A stretch of DNA of 6,395 nt. Origin: Gammaproteobacteria bacterium (GTDB taxonomy: Bacteria > Pseudomonadota > Gammaproteobacteria > GRL18). Position 1 is the first letter of the stretch; each line of letters starts with the position of its first letter. A program made the translations under genes and the position numbers. Below the pieces are notes generated by a model that was not told the origin of the DNA, ran no database searches, and worked only from the letters and a program-made list of their open reading frames with translations. This document shows positions 1 through 6,368 of this stretch, in pieces. The stretch is from assembly GCA_027076245.1 (NCBI GenBank), contig JALTKC010000154.1, positions 1 to 6,395 of the forward strand, given 5' to 3'.

Positions 1-83
1 ATTACTTTATTAGTCTCTCTTCTCTACAAAGACCTCCAATAAAATAGATTCCACATACTATTAGATCTATTCTTTAATCGGGA

Positions 84-127
84 GGAACCTATACGTTCAT
101 AACGTATAGCAACATGTTATGGAACCT
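84..127. promoter_or_regulatory. Operator-like dyad cluster upstream of czcC
   Basis: The core is a perfect inverted repeat: CTATACGTT (89-97), a CAT spacer, and AACGTATAG (101-109). Around it are the palindrome AACATGTT (111-118), a second inverted pair CATAAC (98-103) / GTTATG (116-121), and two direct copies of GGAACCT (84-90 and 121-127). No T-run follows on either strand, so it does not look like an intrinsic terminator. A binding site for a dimeric metal-responsive regulator is the likeliest role. It matches no operator I recognise: it lacks the spaced ACCT...AGGT pattern of MerR-family sites. Confidence 0.5.
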
Positions 128-251
128 GTTTTCATCACCTGCATATTTGCTTAAAACCTCTCCATCAAAAAGAATTTTCAGGATAGATCTGATCAGTCGT
201 ATTGTACGTCTGTAGTATTAAATTCTGTTTTAAAACTTATATTAACTATTC

Positions 252-256
252 AGGAA
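252..256 (+). promoter_or_regulatory. Ribosome binding site of czcC
   Basis: AGGAA lies 5 nt before the ATG at 262. This site decides the start: the frame is open further upstream to a TTG at 202, but that codon has no Shine-Dalgarno sequence and would put 20 extra residues before the signal peptide. Confidence 0.8.
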
Positions 257-261
257 CAATT

Positions 262-1551
262 ATGAATAAACGATTATCTGGCATTTTAACTCTGCCCGTA
301 CTAATGGGGGGGCTGGCTATTCCAGCTTTCTTATCGGCGACTGAACAGCCCGGCTCAGTCAATGCCACAGCAGCAAGCTCTCATCCACTGCAGAACAACA
401 GCCAATGGGCTAAGTGGCTATTAACTCAGGTTAAGTCGCTGCCGGCTTTTCAGGCACTAAAAAAATCCACTTTGGTGGCAGAACAGCAGAAACTGGCGTT
501 GGAGCAGCCCATCTACAATCCAGAAATCGGAGCCTCTTATACTGACAGAGAAAACAGTGATGAAGAGTATGATTTTACCATTTCACAAACTATTGACCTG
601 TTTAATAAACGTTCGGCCAATGCTGGTCTGGGGCAGGTGGAATATCAGATGGCTGAATTAAGCCTGCTAATGGAGACAGAAGACCGACTGGCTGAGGCTT
701 TGATGGCATATATTGAATACTCCATGTCCAAAAAACTGCTGGAGGTATCCAGAAGCCAGGAAAAACTGCTGACCCGTTTATCAGCCGATCTCTCACGCAG
801 AGAAAAAGCCGGAGATGTGGGACGAGTGGATGCTGAAATGGCTTATTTGTCCCTGTCTCAGAATTTGCAGCAGATCAGTCTGACTGAAATCCGTTTTCGC
901 AAGGCAAAAGCCCGTCTGCAACAGGCTATTAACAGCTCCAGCCTGAAGTTTACACCGGATAATTCAGTCTGGCTGAACGAAATTGATTCAAAAGTACTGG
1001 CAGACAGTCTGGAAAATGGTTTTAGAATTAAACAGGCACAGAAACAACTCGAACAATCACAATCACAGTCAAACATTGCCCGTCTGAACAAAAAAGTTAA
1101 TCCGACCATTGGGCTAGGTGCCGGTCGTGACGGGGATGAAGACACCATCCTGTTTGAAATCTCGGTTCCGTTGAATGTCAGAAATAATTTCTCCGCGGAA
1201 TACAATGCGGCTCTGCATAAGGTCAATCAAAGTGAATTTGAACTGGAAGAGCAGAAGCGGCGCCTGAAAAATGATATGGAACAGAGTTATAACAACTACC
1301 TTCAGCTTAAATCTCGAGTCGTCAACTGGCAGAAACTGACCGGTAAACGTCTGACTAATAGTCAGACTTTGTTAAATCGACAATGGCAAAGCGGTGATAT
1401 ATCCACCTCTGACTACCTGTTTGCCTTAAGACAGCGTACCGATGCACTGATATCCACCATTGAACTGAATGGTGAAATGCAAATTGCCTGGGTTGAGTGG
1501 TTACAGGCTTCCAGTCAGGTGCAGAAATGGCTGAGCACACTAAGTCATTAA
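262..1551 (+). CDS. czcC: CzcC-type outer membrane channel of a heavy-metal RND efflux pump
   Basis: This 429-residue protein belongs to the TolC/OEP outer membrane factor superfamily, CzcC branch. As a trimer it should form the outer-membrane and periplasmic exit duct for CzcB-CzcA. Residues 1-26 look like a Sec signal peptide (basic MNKR, hydrophobic core, probable cleavage after LSA). The mature protein shows the two OEP halves: NPEIG (86-90), the family-typical SQTIDLFNKRSA (108-119), GDVGRVDAEMAYLSLSQ (184-200) in a long helix, then the second half with NPTIGLGAG (280-288), SVPLNVRNN (301-309) and GDISTSDYLFALRQR (378-392). Length is normal for CzcC. There is no cysteine anywhere, so it is not a lipoprotein, unlike many related channels. 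It is first in the operon, 71 bp before czcB. The family call is firm; the pump's metal is judged from CzcA. Confidence 0.95.
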   Translation: MNKRLSGILTLPVLMGGLAIPAFLSATEQPGSVNATAASSHPLQNNSQWAKWLLTQVKSLPAFQALKKSTLVAEQQKLALEQPIYNPEIGASYTDRENSDEEYDFTISQTIDLFNKRSANAGLGQVEYQMAELSLLMETEDRLAEALMAYIEYSMSKKLLEVSRSQEKLLTRLSADLSRREKAGDVGRVDAEMAYLSLSQNLQQISLTEIRFRKAKARLQQAINSSSLKFTPDNSVWLNEIDSKVLADSLENGFRIKQAQKQLEQSQSQSNIARLNKKVNPTIGLGAGRDGDEDTILFEISVPLNVRNNFSAEYNAALHKVNQSEFELEEQKRRLKNDMEQSYNNYLQLKSRVVNWQKLTGKRLTNSQTLLNRQWQSGDISTSDYLFALRQRTDALISTIELNGEMQIAWVEWLQASSQVQKWLSTLSH

Positions 1552-1622
1552 TGCCTTTGCTAATTAATATATTTAAATATTTTACAGCTTTAAAACAGCT
1601 ATAAATTACAGAGTAAAAAACA
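1552..1622 (+). other. AT-rich czcC-czcB spacer
   Basis: The 71-bp gap contains the 12-bp palindrome ATATTTAAATAT (1569-1580) and a direct repeat of CAGCT. There is no GC-rich stem followed by a T-run, so no terminator is seen and cotranscription of czcC and czcB is expected. The Shine-Dalgarno before czcB is weak (only GAG at 1611-1613, 9 nt from the ATG), but the AT-rich context should leave the start region unstructured. Confidence 0.5.
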
Positions 1623-3035
1623 ATGTCAAAAAGAACGTTAAAAAGCACGTTAAAAAAACAATTATTTGTAAGAAAACTTCTGGCCGCCAGTATTGCTATA
1701 ACCCTGGGTACTTTTCAATACAGTGCAATAAATACCGTTTATGCACAGCAGGATGAGCATGGTCATGAACATAGTCAGGATAATATGCGCAAAGATGATC
1801 ATGAGGATCATAATGAATCGGCCCACAAGGAGGCTGATAACCATGATGAGCATGAGCATGGTACAGAGCATAAGCCTGAGAAGCCTCAGGATGAACATGA
1901 GCATATGGAAAAAGATGAGCATGATCATGAGGAAGGACATAATGATGAACATTCAGAAGAATCGGGTAAAGCAGATGAACACGGTCACGGCCATGGGCAT
2001 GGTGGTGAAGAGGAAGAAGAAGGTTTTGTAAAAATGTCTGCTCAGCAGCAGGCCATGGCTGGTATCCAGGTTGAACCTGTTGTCTACGAAAGCCAGGTTA
2101 ATGAAATCATAACTGCGCCCGGAGAAGTAGTTAGCGACCTGTATAAAACCACTTTGCTGACTACACAGGTTGATTCCAGAGTCCTTAATCGTAAAGTGGT
2201 TCTGGGACAGCATGTAAAAAAAGGTGATGTGTTAGCCGTACTTTACAGTCTGGAAATTGCAACGGCCCAGAACCAGTTAAAAGTGGCGCTGTCTGAATGG
2301 AACCGGGTCAGAAACCTGGGTAAACAGACTGTGGGTGCCAAGCGTTATGTAGAAGCCAAAGCAGACGCTGAAACAAACAAGGACGTTCTGCTTGCTTACG
2401 GCTTTAACCAGGAGCTTATTACTCAGTTCATTAACGGTAAAAACAAATACCCATCCGGTGCGTATCCGGTTATTGCTCCGCATGACGGAGTGATTATGGA
2501 AGATAATTTCCAGTCCGGCCAATACCTGCCGGCCGGTTCAACCATTGCCCGCCTGGTGGATGAAAGTGATGTCTGGGTCGATGCTTTATTAGCGCCAGAA
2601 ATAGGTCAGAGCATTCCTGTAGGAACCCATGCCAAAGTTGAAATAGATAATAAAATCTTTCCGGCTACCGTTATCCATGACAGTCATGCTATTGATGAAG
2701 TCACCCGTACCCGCAAGATCAGACTGATTATTAATAATAAAGATCATGTCCTGCATGCCGGTTTATTTGCCAAAGTATTTCTGGAACTGCCGGTCAAGGG
2801 AAAAGTGATGTTATTGCCGGAAACCGCTCTGATGCGTTCGTCTGACGGCGACTGGGCCGTCTTTATAGAACAGGAGTCCGGTGTTTTCAAACAGCAGGAA
2901 GTTGAGCTGGTTAACACCATAAATGGCAAACATCAGATCCAGGGTTTAAAACCAGGTCAGAAAGTGGCCGTTAAAGGGGCTTTTTTTCTGGCATCTGAAA
3001 TGGCCAAGGGTGGCTTTGATCCACACAATCATTAA
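1623..3035 (+). CDS. czcB: CzcB-type periplasmic adaptor with histidine-rich N-terminus
   Basis: This 470-residue membrane-fusion protein should link CzcA to CzcC in the periplasm and may deliver metal to the pump. Residues 1-41 form a long signal peptide (basic n-region to K19, hydrophobic 20-35, probable cleavage VYA/QQ). Residues 46-126 hold 20 histidines among many Asp/Glu and end in an HGHGHGH run, followed by five glutamates (129-133). Then comes the usual adaptor order: first lipoyl half (about 183-209, with GQHVKKGDVLAVL), a short alpha-hairpin (about 210-264), second lipoyl half (about 281-312, APHDGVI and SGQYLPAG), beta-barrel (about 316-390), and membrane-proximal domain (about 395-458). 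The C-terminus ends PHNH, adding two more possible ligands. CzcB homologues commonly carry His-rich segments that bind Zn/Co/Cd, so binding here is likely but inferred. The stop codon lies inside a 17-bp inverted repeat. Confidence 0.95.
   Translation: MSKRTLKSTLKKQLFVRKLLAASIAITLGTFQYSAINTVYAQQDEHGHEHSQDNMRKDDHEDHNESAHKEADNHDEHEHGTEHKPEKPQDEHEHMEKDEHDHEEGHNDEHSEESGKADEHGHGHGHGGEEEEEGFVKMSAQQQAMAGIQVEPVVYESQVNEIITAPGEVVSDLYKTTLLTTQVDSRVLNRKVVLGQHVKKGDVLAVLYSLEIATAQNQLKVALSEWNRVRNLGKQTVGAKRYVEAKADAETNKDVLLAYGFNQELITQFINGKNKYPSGAYPVIAPHDGVIMEDNFQSGQYLPAGSTIARLVDESDVWVDALLAPEIGQSIPVGTHAKVEIDNKIFPATVIHDSHAIDEVTRTRKIRLIINNKDHVLHAGLFAKVFLELPVKGKVMLLPETALMRSSDGDWAVFIEQESGVFKQQEVELVNTINGKHQIQGLKPGQKVAVKGAFFLASEMAKGGFDPHNH
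1752..2000 (+). repeat. Degenerate GATGAGCATG-like repeat encoding the His/Asp/Glu-rich segment
   Basis: Low-complexity coding DNA built from GAT/GAG/GAA and CAT codons. The exact decamer GATGAGCATG occurs three times (1752-1761, 1845-1854, 1914-1923), with many near copies such as GATGAACATGAGCAT and GATGATCATGAG. It encodes CzcB residues 44-126. Such repeats tend to change length by slippage, so this segment may vary between strains. Read in other frames or on the other strand, the same DNA gives Met-rich pseudo-proteins that should not be annotated. Confidence 0.75.
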
Positions 3036-3068
3036 ACCTAAATAAATCAAAGATTTATTTAGGTTTAA
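3032..3068 (+). repeat. Perfect 17-bp inverted repeat overlapping the czcB stop codon
   Basis: The left arm TTAAACCTAAATAAATC (3032-3048) and right arm GATTTATTTAGGTTTAA (3052-3068) are exact reverse complements around an AAA loop. The stem has only 3 G-C pairs, and no T-run follows on either strand, so it is not a standard intrinsic terminator. In RNA it would form a long hairpin just as ribosomes finish czcB. Plausible roles are protecting the 3' end of a czcCB transcript, an mRNA processing site, partial attenuation before czcA, or a DNA-level binding site. The pairing is seen; the role is inferred. Confidence 0.8.
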
Positions 3069-3164
3069 GTGGTATGAGTCTGTACAAATAGAACCTATAC
3101 ATCCTTATTATTTCCAAAATTTAAATCTGCAGGTTTGTCAAATTAACCTGTATGGAGAAAGATT
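3069..3164 (+). promoter_or_regulatory. czcB-czcA intergenic control region with possible internal promoter
   Basis: GAACCTATAC (3091-3100) is an exact copy of 85-94 in the operator-like region before czcC. It lies between TGTACA (3081-3086, 4/6 to the -35 consensus) and TATTAT (3106-3111, 5/6 to the -10 consensus), 19 bp apart, which is long for an unaided sigma-70 promoter. Further down, CAGGTT (3130-3135) and AACCTG (3145-3150) form a 6-bp inverted repeat just before the czcA ribosome site. Together these suggest separate control of czcA, but each element alone is short and the promoter call is weak. Confidence 0.3.
3154..3158 (+). promoter_or_regulatory. Ribosome binding site of czcA
   Basis: GGAGA, 6 nt before the ATG at 3165, is the best Shine-Dalgarno of the three genes. 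An out-of-frame ATG at 3152 overlaps it (six codons, stop at 3170-3172) but has no ribosome site of its own. Confidence 0.8.
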
Positions 3165-6100
3165 ATGTTTAATCGATTAATCGACTGGTCTGTCTGTAAC
3201 CGCCTGCTGGTGGTTATTGCGCTGGCTGTGTTTGGAATGGCCAGTTATTTTATTATACCGAAACTTAACCTGGACGCATTTCCCGATGTAACGAATGTTC
3301 AGGTGGCTGTTAATACTGAGGCACCGGGCCTGGCCTCAGAAGAAGTGGAACAATTAATTACCTTCCCCATTGAATCGGTCATGTATGCCTTACCGGATGT
3401 GGAAGAAGTTCGCTCTATTTCCAAAACCGGCCTTTCAGGTATTACTATTGTGTTCAAGGAAGGTACAGATATTTATTTTGCCCGACAGCTGGTGTTTGAG
3501 CGCCTGCAGCAGGCCAAAGAAATGATACCCGAAGGGGTCGGAACACCGGAAATTGGACCTAATACATCCGGTCTTGGTCAGGTTTTCCAATATCTATTAG
3601 TGGCTGAACCCGGATCCGGTTATAACTCTATGGCATTAAGAAGTCTGAATGACTGGGTGGTCAAACTGCTGTTAATGCCCGTTGACGGCGTAACCGATGT
3701 TCTGTCCTTTGGTGGTGAGGTTAAGCAGTACCAGGTGAATATTGAACCCAGCAAATTACTCGCCTATAACCTGACCATTGAAGATGTTATAACACAGATA
3801 GAAAACAGCAATAAAAATTCTGGCGGCTGGTATATGGACCGCGGTCAGGAACAGCTGGTTATTCGAGGTGTCGGCTGGTTAAGCAGCGGTAAGCAGGGTC
3901 TGCAGGAAATTTCTGATATTCCGGTTAAGGAACAGGACGGCATTGTTGTACGGGTAGCTGATCTGGCTAAAGTTGAGTTTGGAAATGAGATCCGCCAGGG
4001 GGCTGTAACCATGACCCGAAGAACAGCTGATGGTGATATAGAAGCTCTTGGTGAAGTGGTTTCCGGTATTGTCCTTAAGCGTATGGGTGCCAATACTAAA
4101 GCCACCATTGACGGCATTAATGAGCGTATTGAGCTGATCCAGCAGGCTTTACCTAAAGGGGTTAAATTCGATGGTTTTTATGATCAGGCGGATTTAATCA
4201 CGAAGGCCGTACAGACTGTGGTCGATGCACTGATGATGGCCTTTATATTCATTATTATTATTCTGGCTCTGTTTCTGGTTAATCTTCGGGCGACTTTTCT
4301 TGTTCTTATTTCCATTCCCTTATCCATTGGCCTGGCGCTTATGGTTATGTCCTGGTACGGCATGTCGGCCAATCTGATGTCTCTGGGTGGACTAGCAGTG
4401 GCCATTGGTATGCTGGTGGATGGTTCCGTGGTTATGGTGGAGAATATCTTTAAACACCTGAGTCACCCGGACCGGATCCATGAAAAAGAAGTGGCGGAAA
4501 AGGTGGCCTTGAATGATCCTGATCCTTTTGATGCTCAGCATGATGAACATGGTATTGCACTTAGAATTAAGGAGGCCGGCAAAGAGGTTGCACGGCCGGT
4601 ATTTTTTGCGGCCATGATTATTCTGGTGGTCTTTTCACCTATTTTCTCTTTTGAAGGTGTTGAGGCTAAACTGTTTCAACCCATGGCTATCAGTATTATG
4701 CTGGCTATTCTGGCAGCCGTTATTGTGGCTTTGCTGGTAGTACCGGCATTGGCGACCTTTCTGTTTAAAAAAGGTGTCCGTCAGGTTAATAGTCCGGTAC
4801 TGGTGCCCCTGGAATACCTGTATAAAAAACTGCTTAAAATGGCACTTAAACGGCCTTCGGTTATTGTTATTGCATCCGTGGCACTGTTTGTATTTGCGGC
4901 CTCAACGGTACCGCAGATAGGAACAGAATTTGTCCCTGAACTTGAGGAGGGAACCATCAATCTGCGTACGACGCTGGCACCTTCTGCCAGTATGGAAACG
5001 TCCATTGCTGTTGCCCAAAAACTCGAAAAGGAACTGATGAGTTTTCCTGAAGTGACCTATACACTGAGTCGTATCGGCCGGGCTGAAATCGGCGGTGATC
5101 CCGAACCAGTTAATAATATTGAAATTTACATAGGCTTAAAACCGGTAAGTGAATGGACGTCTGCCAGTAACCGCCAGGAACTGCAGAATTTGATGGAGCG
5201 TAAGCTGGAAGTCCATCCGGGTCTGTTATTTAATTTTTCTCAGCCCATTGCAACCAGGGTGGATGAATTATTGTCCGGTGTTAAAGCGCAACTGGCTATT
5301 AAGCTCTTTGGTAAGGAGCTTTCTGTGCTGGCAGAAAAAGGCAAGGAGATTGAGGAGCAGGTTAAAAAAGTGGATGGTGCTGTTGATGTTGCCATGGAGC
5401 AGATAGCCGGTGAAGCTCAATTGGTGATCCGTCCTAATCGGGCCGCGCTGTCACGTTTCGGTATTTCCATTTCTCAGGTTATGAATCTGGTAGAGCAGGG
5501 AGTAGGAGGTGCCACTGCCGGACAGGTCATTCAGGGTAATGAACGCTATGATATTTATATCCGTCTGAAGGAGCAATACCGTAATTCAGCACAGGCTATT
5601 CGGGAGCTCAGAATGCAGGCGGCTAATGGTGCCTGGGTACGGGTGGCTGATGTAGCAAAAGTGGAGATTGAGTCCGGGCCTCCACAAATCAGACGTGACG
5701 ATGTACAGCGCCGGGTGGTGATTCAGGCCAATGTTCAGGGGCGAGACATGGGAGGCGTGGTCAGTGACATTAAACAGGCCATTGCTGACAATGTGGAACT
5801 GCCGGTCGGCTATAGTGTCGATATTGGTGGTCAGTATGAAAACCAGCAGCGGGCCCAGAAACGCCTGATGATTGTGGTGCCTATATCGATTGCACTGATT
5901 GCATTGCTATTGTATTTTGCCTTCAATTCCATTGGTCAGGCTTTGCTGATTATGGTGAATGTACCTCTAGCCCTGATAGGGGGCATTTTTGCTCTGTATC
6001 TGACAGGGCAGTATCTCTCTGTACCCAGTTCAGTCGGTTTTATTACTTTGTTCGGGGTGGCTGTGCTGAACGGTGTGGTTATGGTGGAAAGCATTAATCA

Positions 6101-6368
6101 ACGGATTGAAGCCGGGCAGTTAATGCAGGATGCTGTCTATGAAGGGGCTGTTTCCAGGCTGCGTCCGGTCTTAATGACCGCCTTAACCTCGGCACTGGGT
6201 CTTATACCGGTGTTAATGTCCACTGGTGTGGGGGCGGAGATTCAGAAACCGCTGGCCAGTGTGATTGAAGGCGGTCTGATCAGTGCTACATTCCTGACCT
6301 TATTTGTGGTCCCCTGTTTATTTGTATTTTTCTCCAAAAGTAAATTCAGTCGGGGAAATGATGCCTGA
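3165..6368 (+). CDS. czcA: CzcA-type heavy-metal/proton antiporter (HME-RND inner membrane pump)
   Basis: This 1067-residue protein has normal length for the CzcA/CusA family. It is the energy-coupled component: proton influx drives metal export through CzcB and CzcC. It has the 12-helix RND layout: TM1 (about 12-31), periplasmic loop 1 (32-345), TM2-TM6 (about 350-535), TM7 (563-583), loop 2 (584-898) and TM8-TM12 (901-1057). Family motifs are clear: FPDVTNVQV (39-47), NTEAPGLASEEVE (50-62) and RDDVQRRVV (844-852). The TM4 signature AIGMLVDGSVVMVEN (413-427) keeps D419 and E426, but A413 replaces the first essential Asp of classic CzcA. By my hand alignment the three CusA methionines (M573, M623, M672) correspond to about S605, N651 and E701, arguing against Cu(I)/Ag(I) and for divalent ions. 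The TM4-TM5 cytoplasmic loop holds five histidines (431, 434, 439, 459, 462). The exact metal cannot be read from sequence alone. Confidence 0.96.
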   Translation: MFNRLIDWSVCNRLLVVIALAVFGMASYFIIPKLNLDAFPDVTNVQVAVNTEAPGLASEEVEQLITFPIESVMYALPDVEEVRSISKTGLSGITIVFKEGTDIYFARQLVFERLQQAKEMIPEGVGTPEIGPNTSGLGQVFQYLLVAEPGSGYNSMALRSLNDWVVKLLLMPVDGVTDVLSFGGEVKQYQVNIEPSKLLAYNLTIEDVITQIENSNKNSGGWYMDRGQEQLVIRGVGWLSSGKQGLQEISDIPVKEQDGIVVRVADLAKVEFGNEIRQGAVTMTRRTADGDIEALGEVVSGIVLKRMGANTKATIDGINERIELIQQALPKGVKFDGFYDQADLITKAVQTVVDALMMAFIFIIIILALFLVNLRATFLVLISIPLSIGLALMVMSWYGMSANLMSLGGLAVAIGMLVDGSVVMVENIFKHLSHPDRIHEKEVAEKVALNDPDPFDAQHDEHGIALRIKEAGKEVARPVFFAAMIILVVFSPIFSFEGVEAKLFQPMAISIMLAILAAVIVALLVVPALATFLFKKGVRQVNSPVLVPLEYLYKKLLKMALKRPSVIVIASVALFVFAASTVPQIGTEFVPELEEGTINLRTTLAPSASMETSIAVAQKLEKELMSFPEVTYTLSRIGRAEIGGDPEPVNNIEIYIGLKPVSEWTSASNRQELQNLMERKLEVHPGLLFNFSQPIATRVDELLSGVKAQLAIKLFGKELSVLAEKGKEIEEQVKKVDGAVDVAMEQIAGEAQLVIRPNRAALSRFGISISQVMNLVEQGVGGATAGQVIQGNERYDIYIRLKEQYRNSAQAIRELRMQAANGAWVRVADVAKVEIESGPPQIRRDDVQRRVVIQANVQGRDMGGVVSDIKQAIADNVELPVGYSVDIGGQYENQQRAQKRLMIVVPISIALIALLLYFAFNSIGQALLIMVNVPLALIGGIFALYLTGQYLSVPSSVGFITLFGVAVLNGVVMVESINQRIEAGQLMQDAVYEGAVSRLRPVLMTALTSALGLIPVLMSTGVGAEIQKPLASVIEGGLISATFLTLFVVPCLFVFFSKSKFSRGNDA

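Larger units (their letters stand above)
1..261. promoter_or_regulatory. Non-coding leader upstream of czcC
   Basis: AT-rich stretch with no convincing gene on either strand. It holds a loose 7-bp inverted repeat (AATAGAT 43-49 / ATCTATT 65-71), a strong dyad cluster at 84-127, the palindromes AGATCT (64-69 and again 185-190) and CTGATCAG (189-196), and the czcC ribosome binding site. No clear sigma-70 promoter stands out. The best weak candidate is TTGCTT (147-152) with AAGAAT (170-175) at 17-bp spacing, which matches consensus poorly. The promoter of the operon is presumably here because czcC is the first gene, but its exact place is inferred, not seen. No divergent regulator gene starts inside the window. 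Confidence 0.6.

Noticed and set aside
1..42. Possible tail of an upstream gene (open frame ending in TAA at 40-42)
   Set aside because: Thirteen codons are too few to recognise, and AT-rich non-coding DNA often stays open this long.
89..109. Intrinsic terminator of an upstream gene
   Set aside because: The hairpin is perfect but followed by no T-run on either strand, and it has few G-C pairs.
84..110. MerR-family operator within a long-spacer promoter
   Set aside because: There is no good -35 box beside the dyad and no ACCT...AGGT ends, so the resemblance is limited to the ACCTATA start.
202..261. Longer czcC start at the TTG at 202
   Set aside because: It has no Shine-Dalgarno and adds 20 residues before an otherwise normal signal peptide; the ATG at 262 has AGGAA at good spacing.
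1355..1648. Antisense ORF spanning the czcC end and the czcC-czcB gap
   Set aside because: Most of it lies opposite czcC coding sequence, it resembles no family I recognise, and its start region lies opposite the czcB start.
1662..1952. Antisense 96-codon ORF with a very hydrophobic Met/Leu/Ile-rich product
   Set aside because: It is the reverse of the CAT/GAT-rich repeat: CAT read backwards is ATG, so the Met and Leu richness is an artefact of the His-rich coding DNA.
1741..2031. Second + strand ORF, Met-rich, inside czcB
   Set aside because: A frame-shifted reading of the same repeat, with no ribosome site and inside a clearly real gene.
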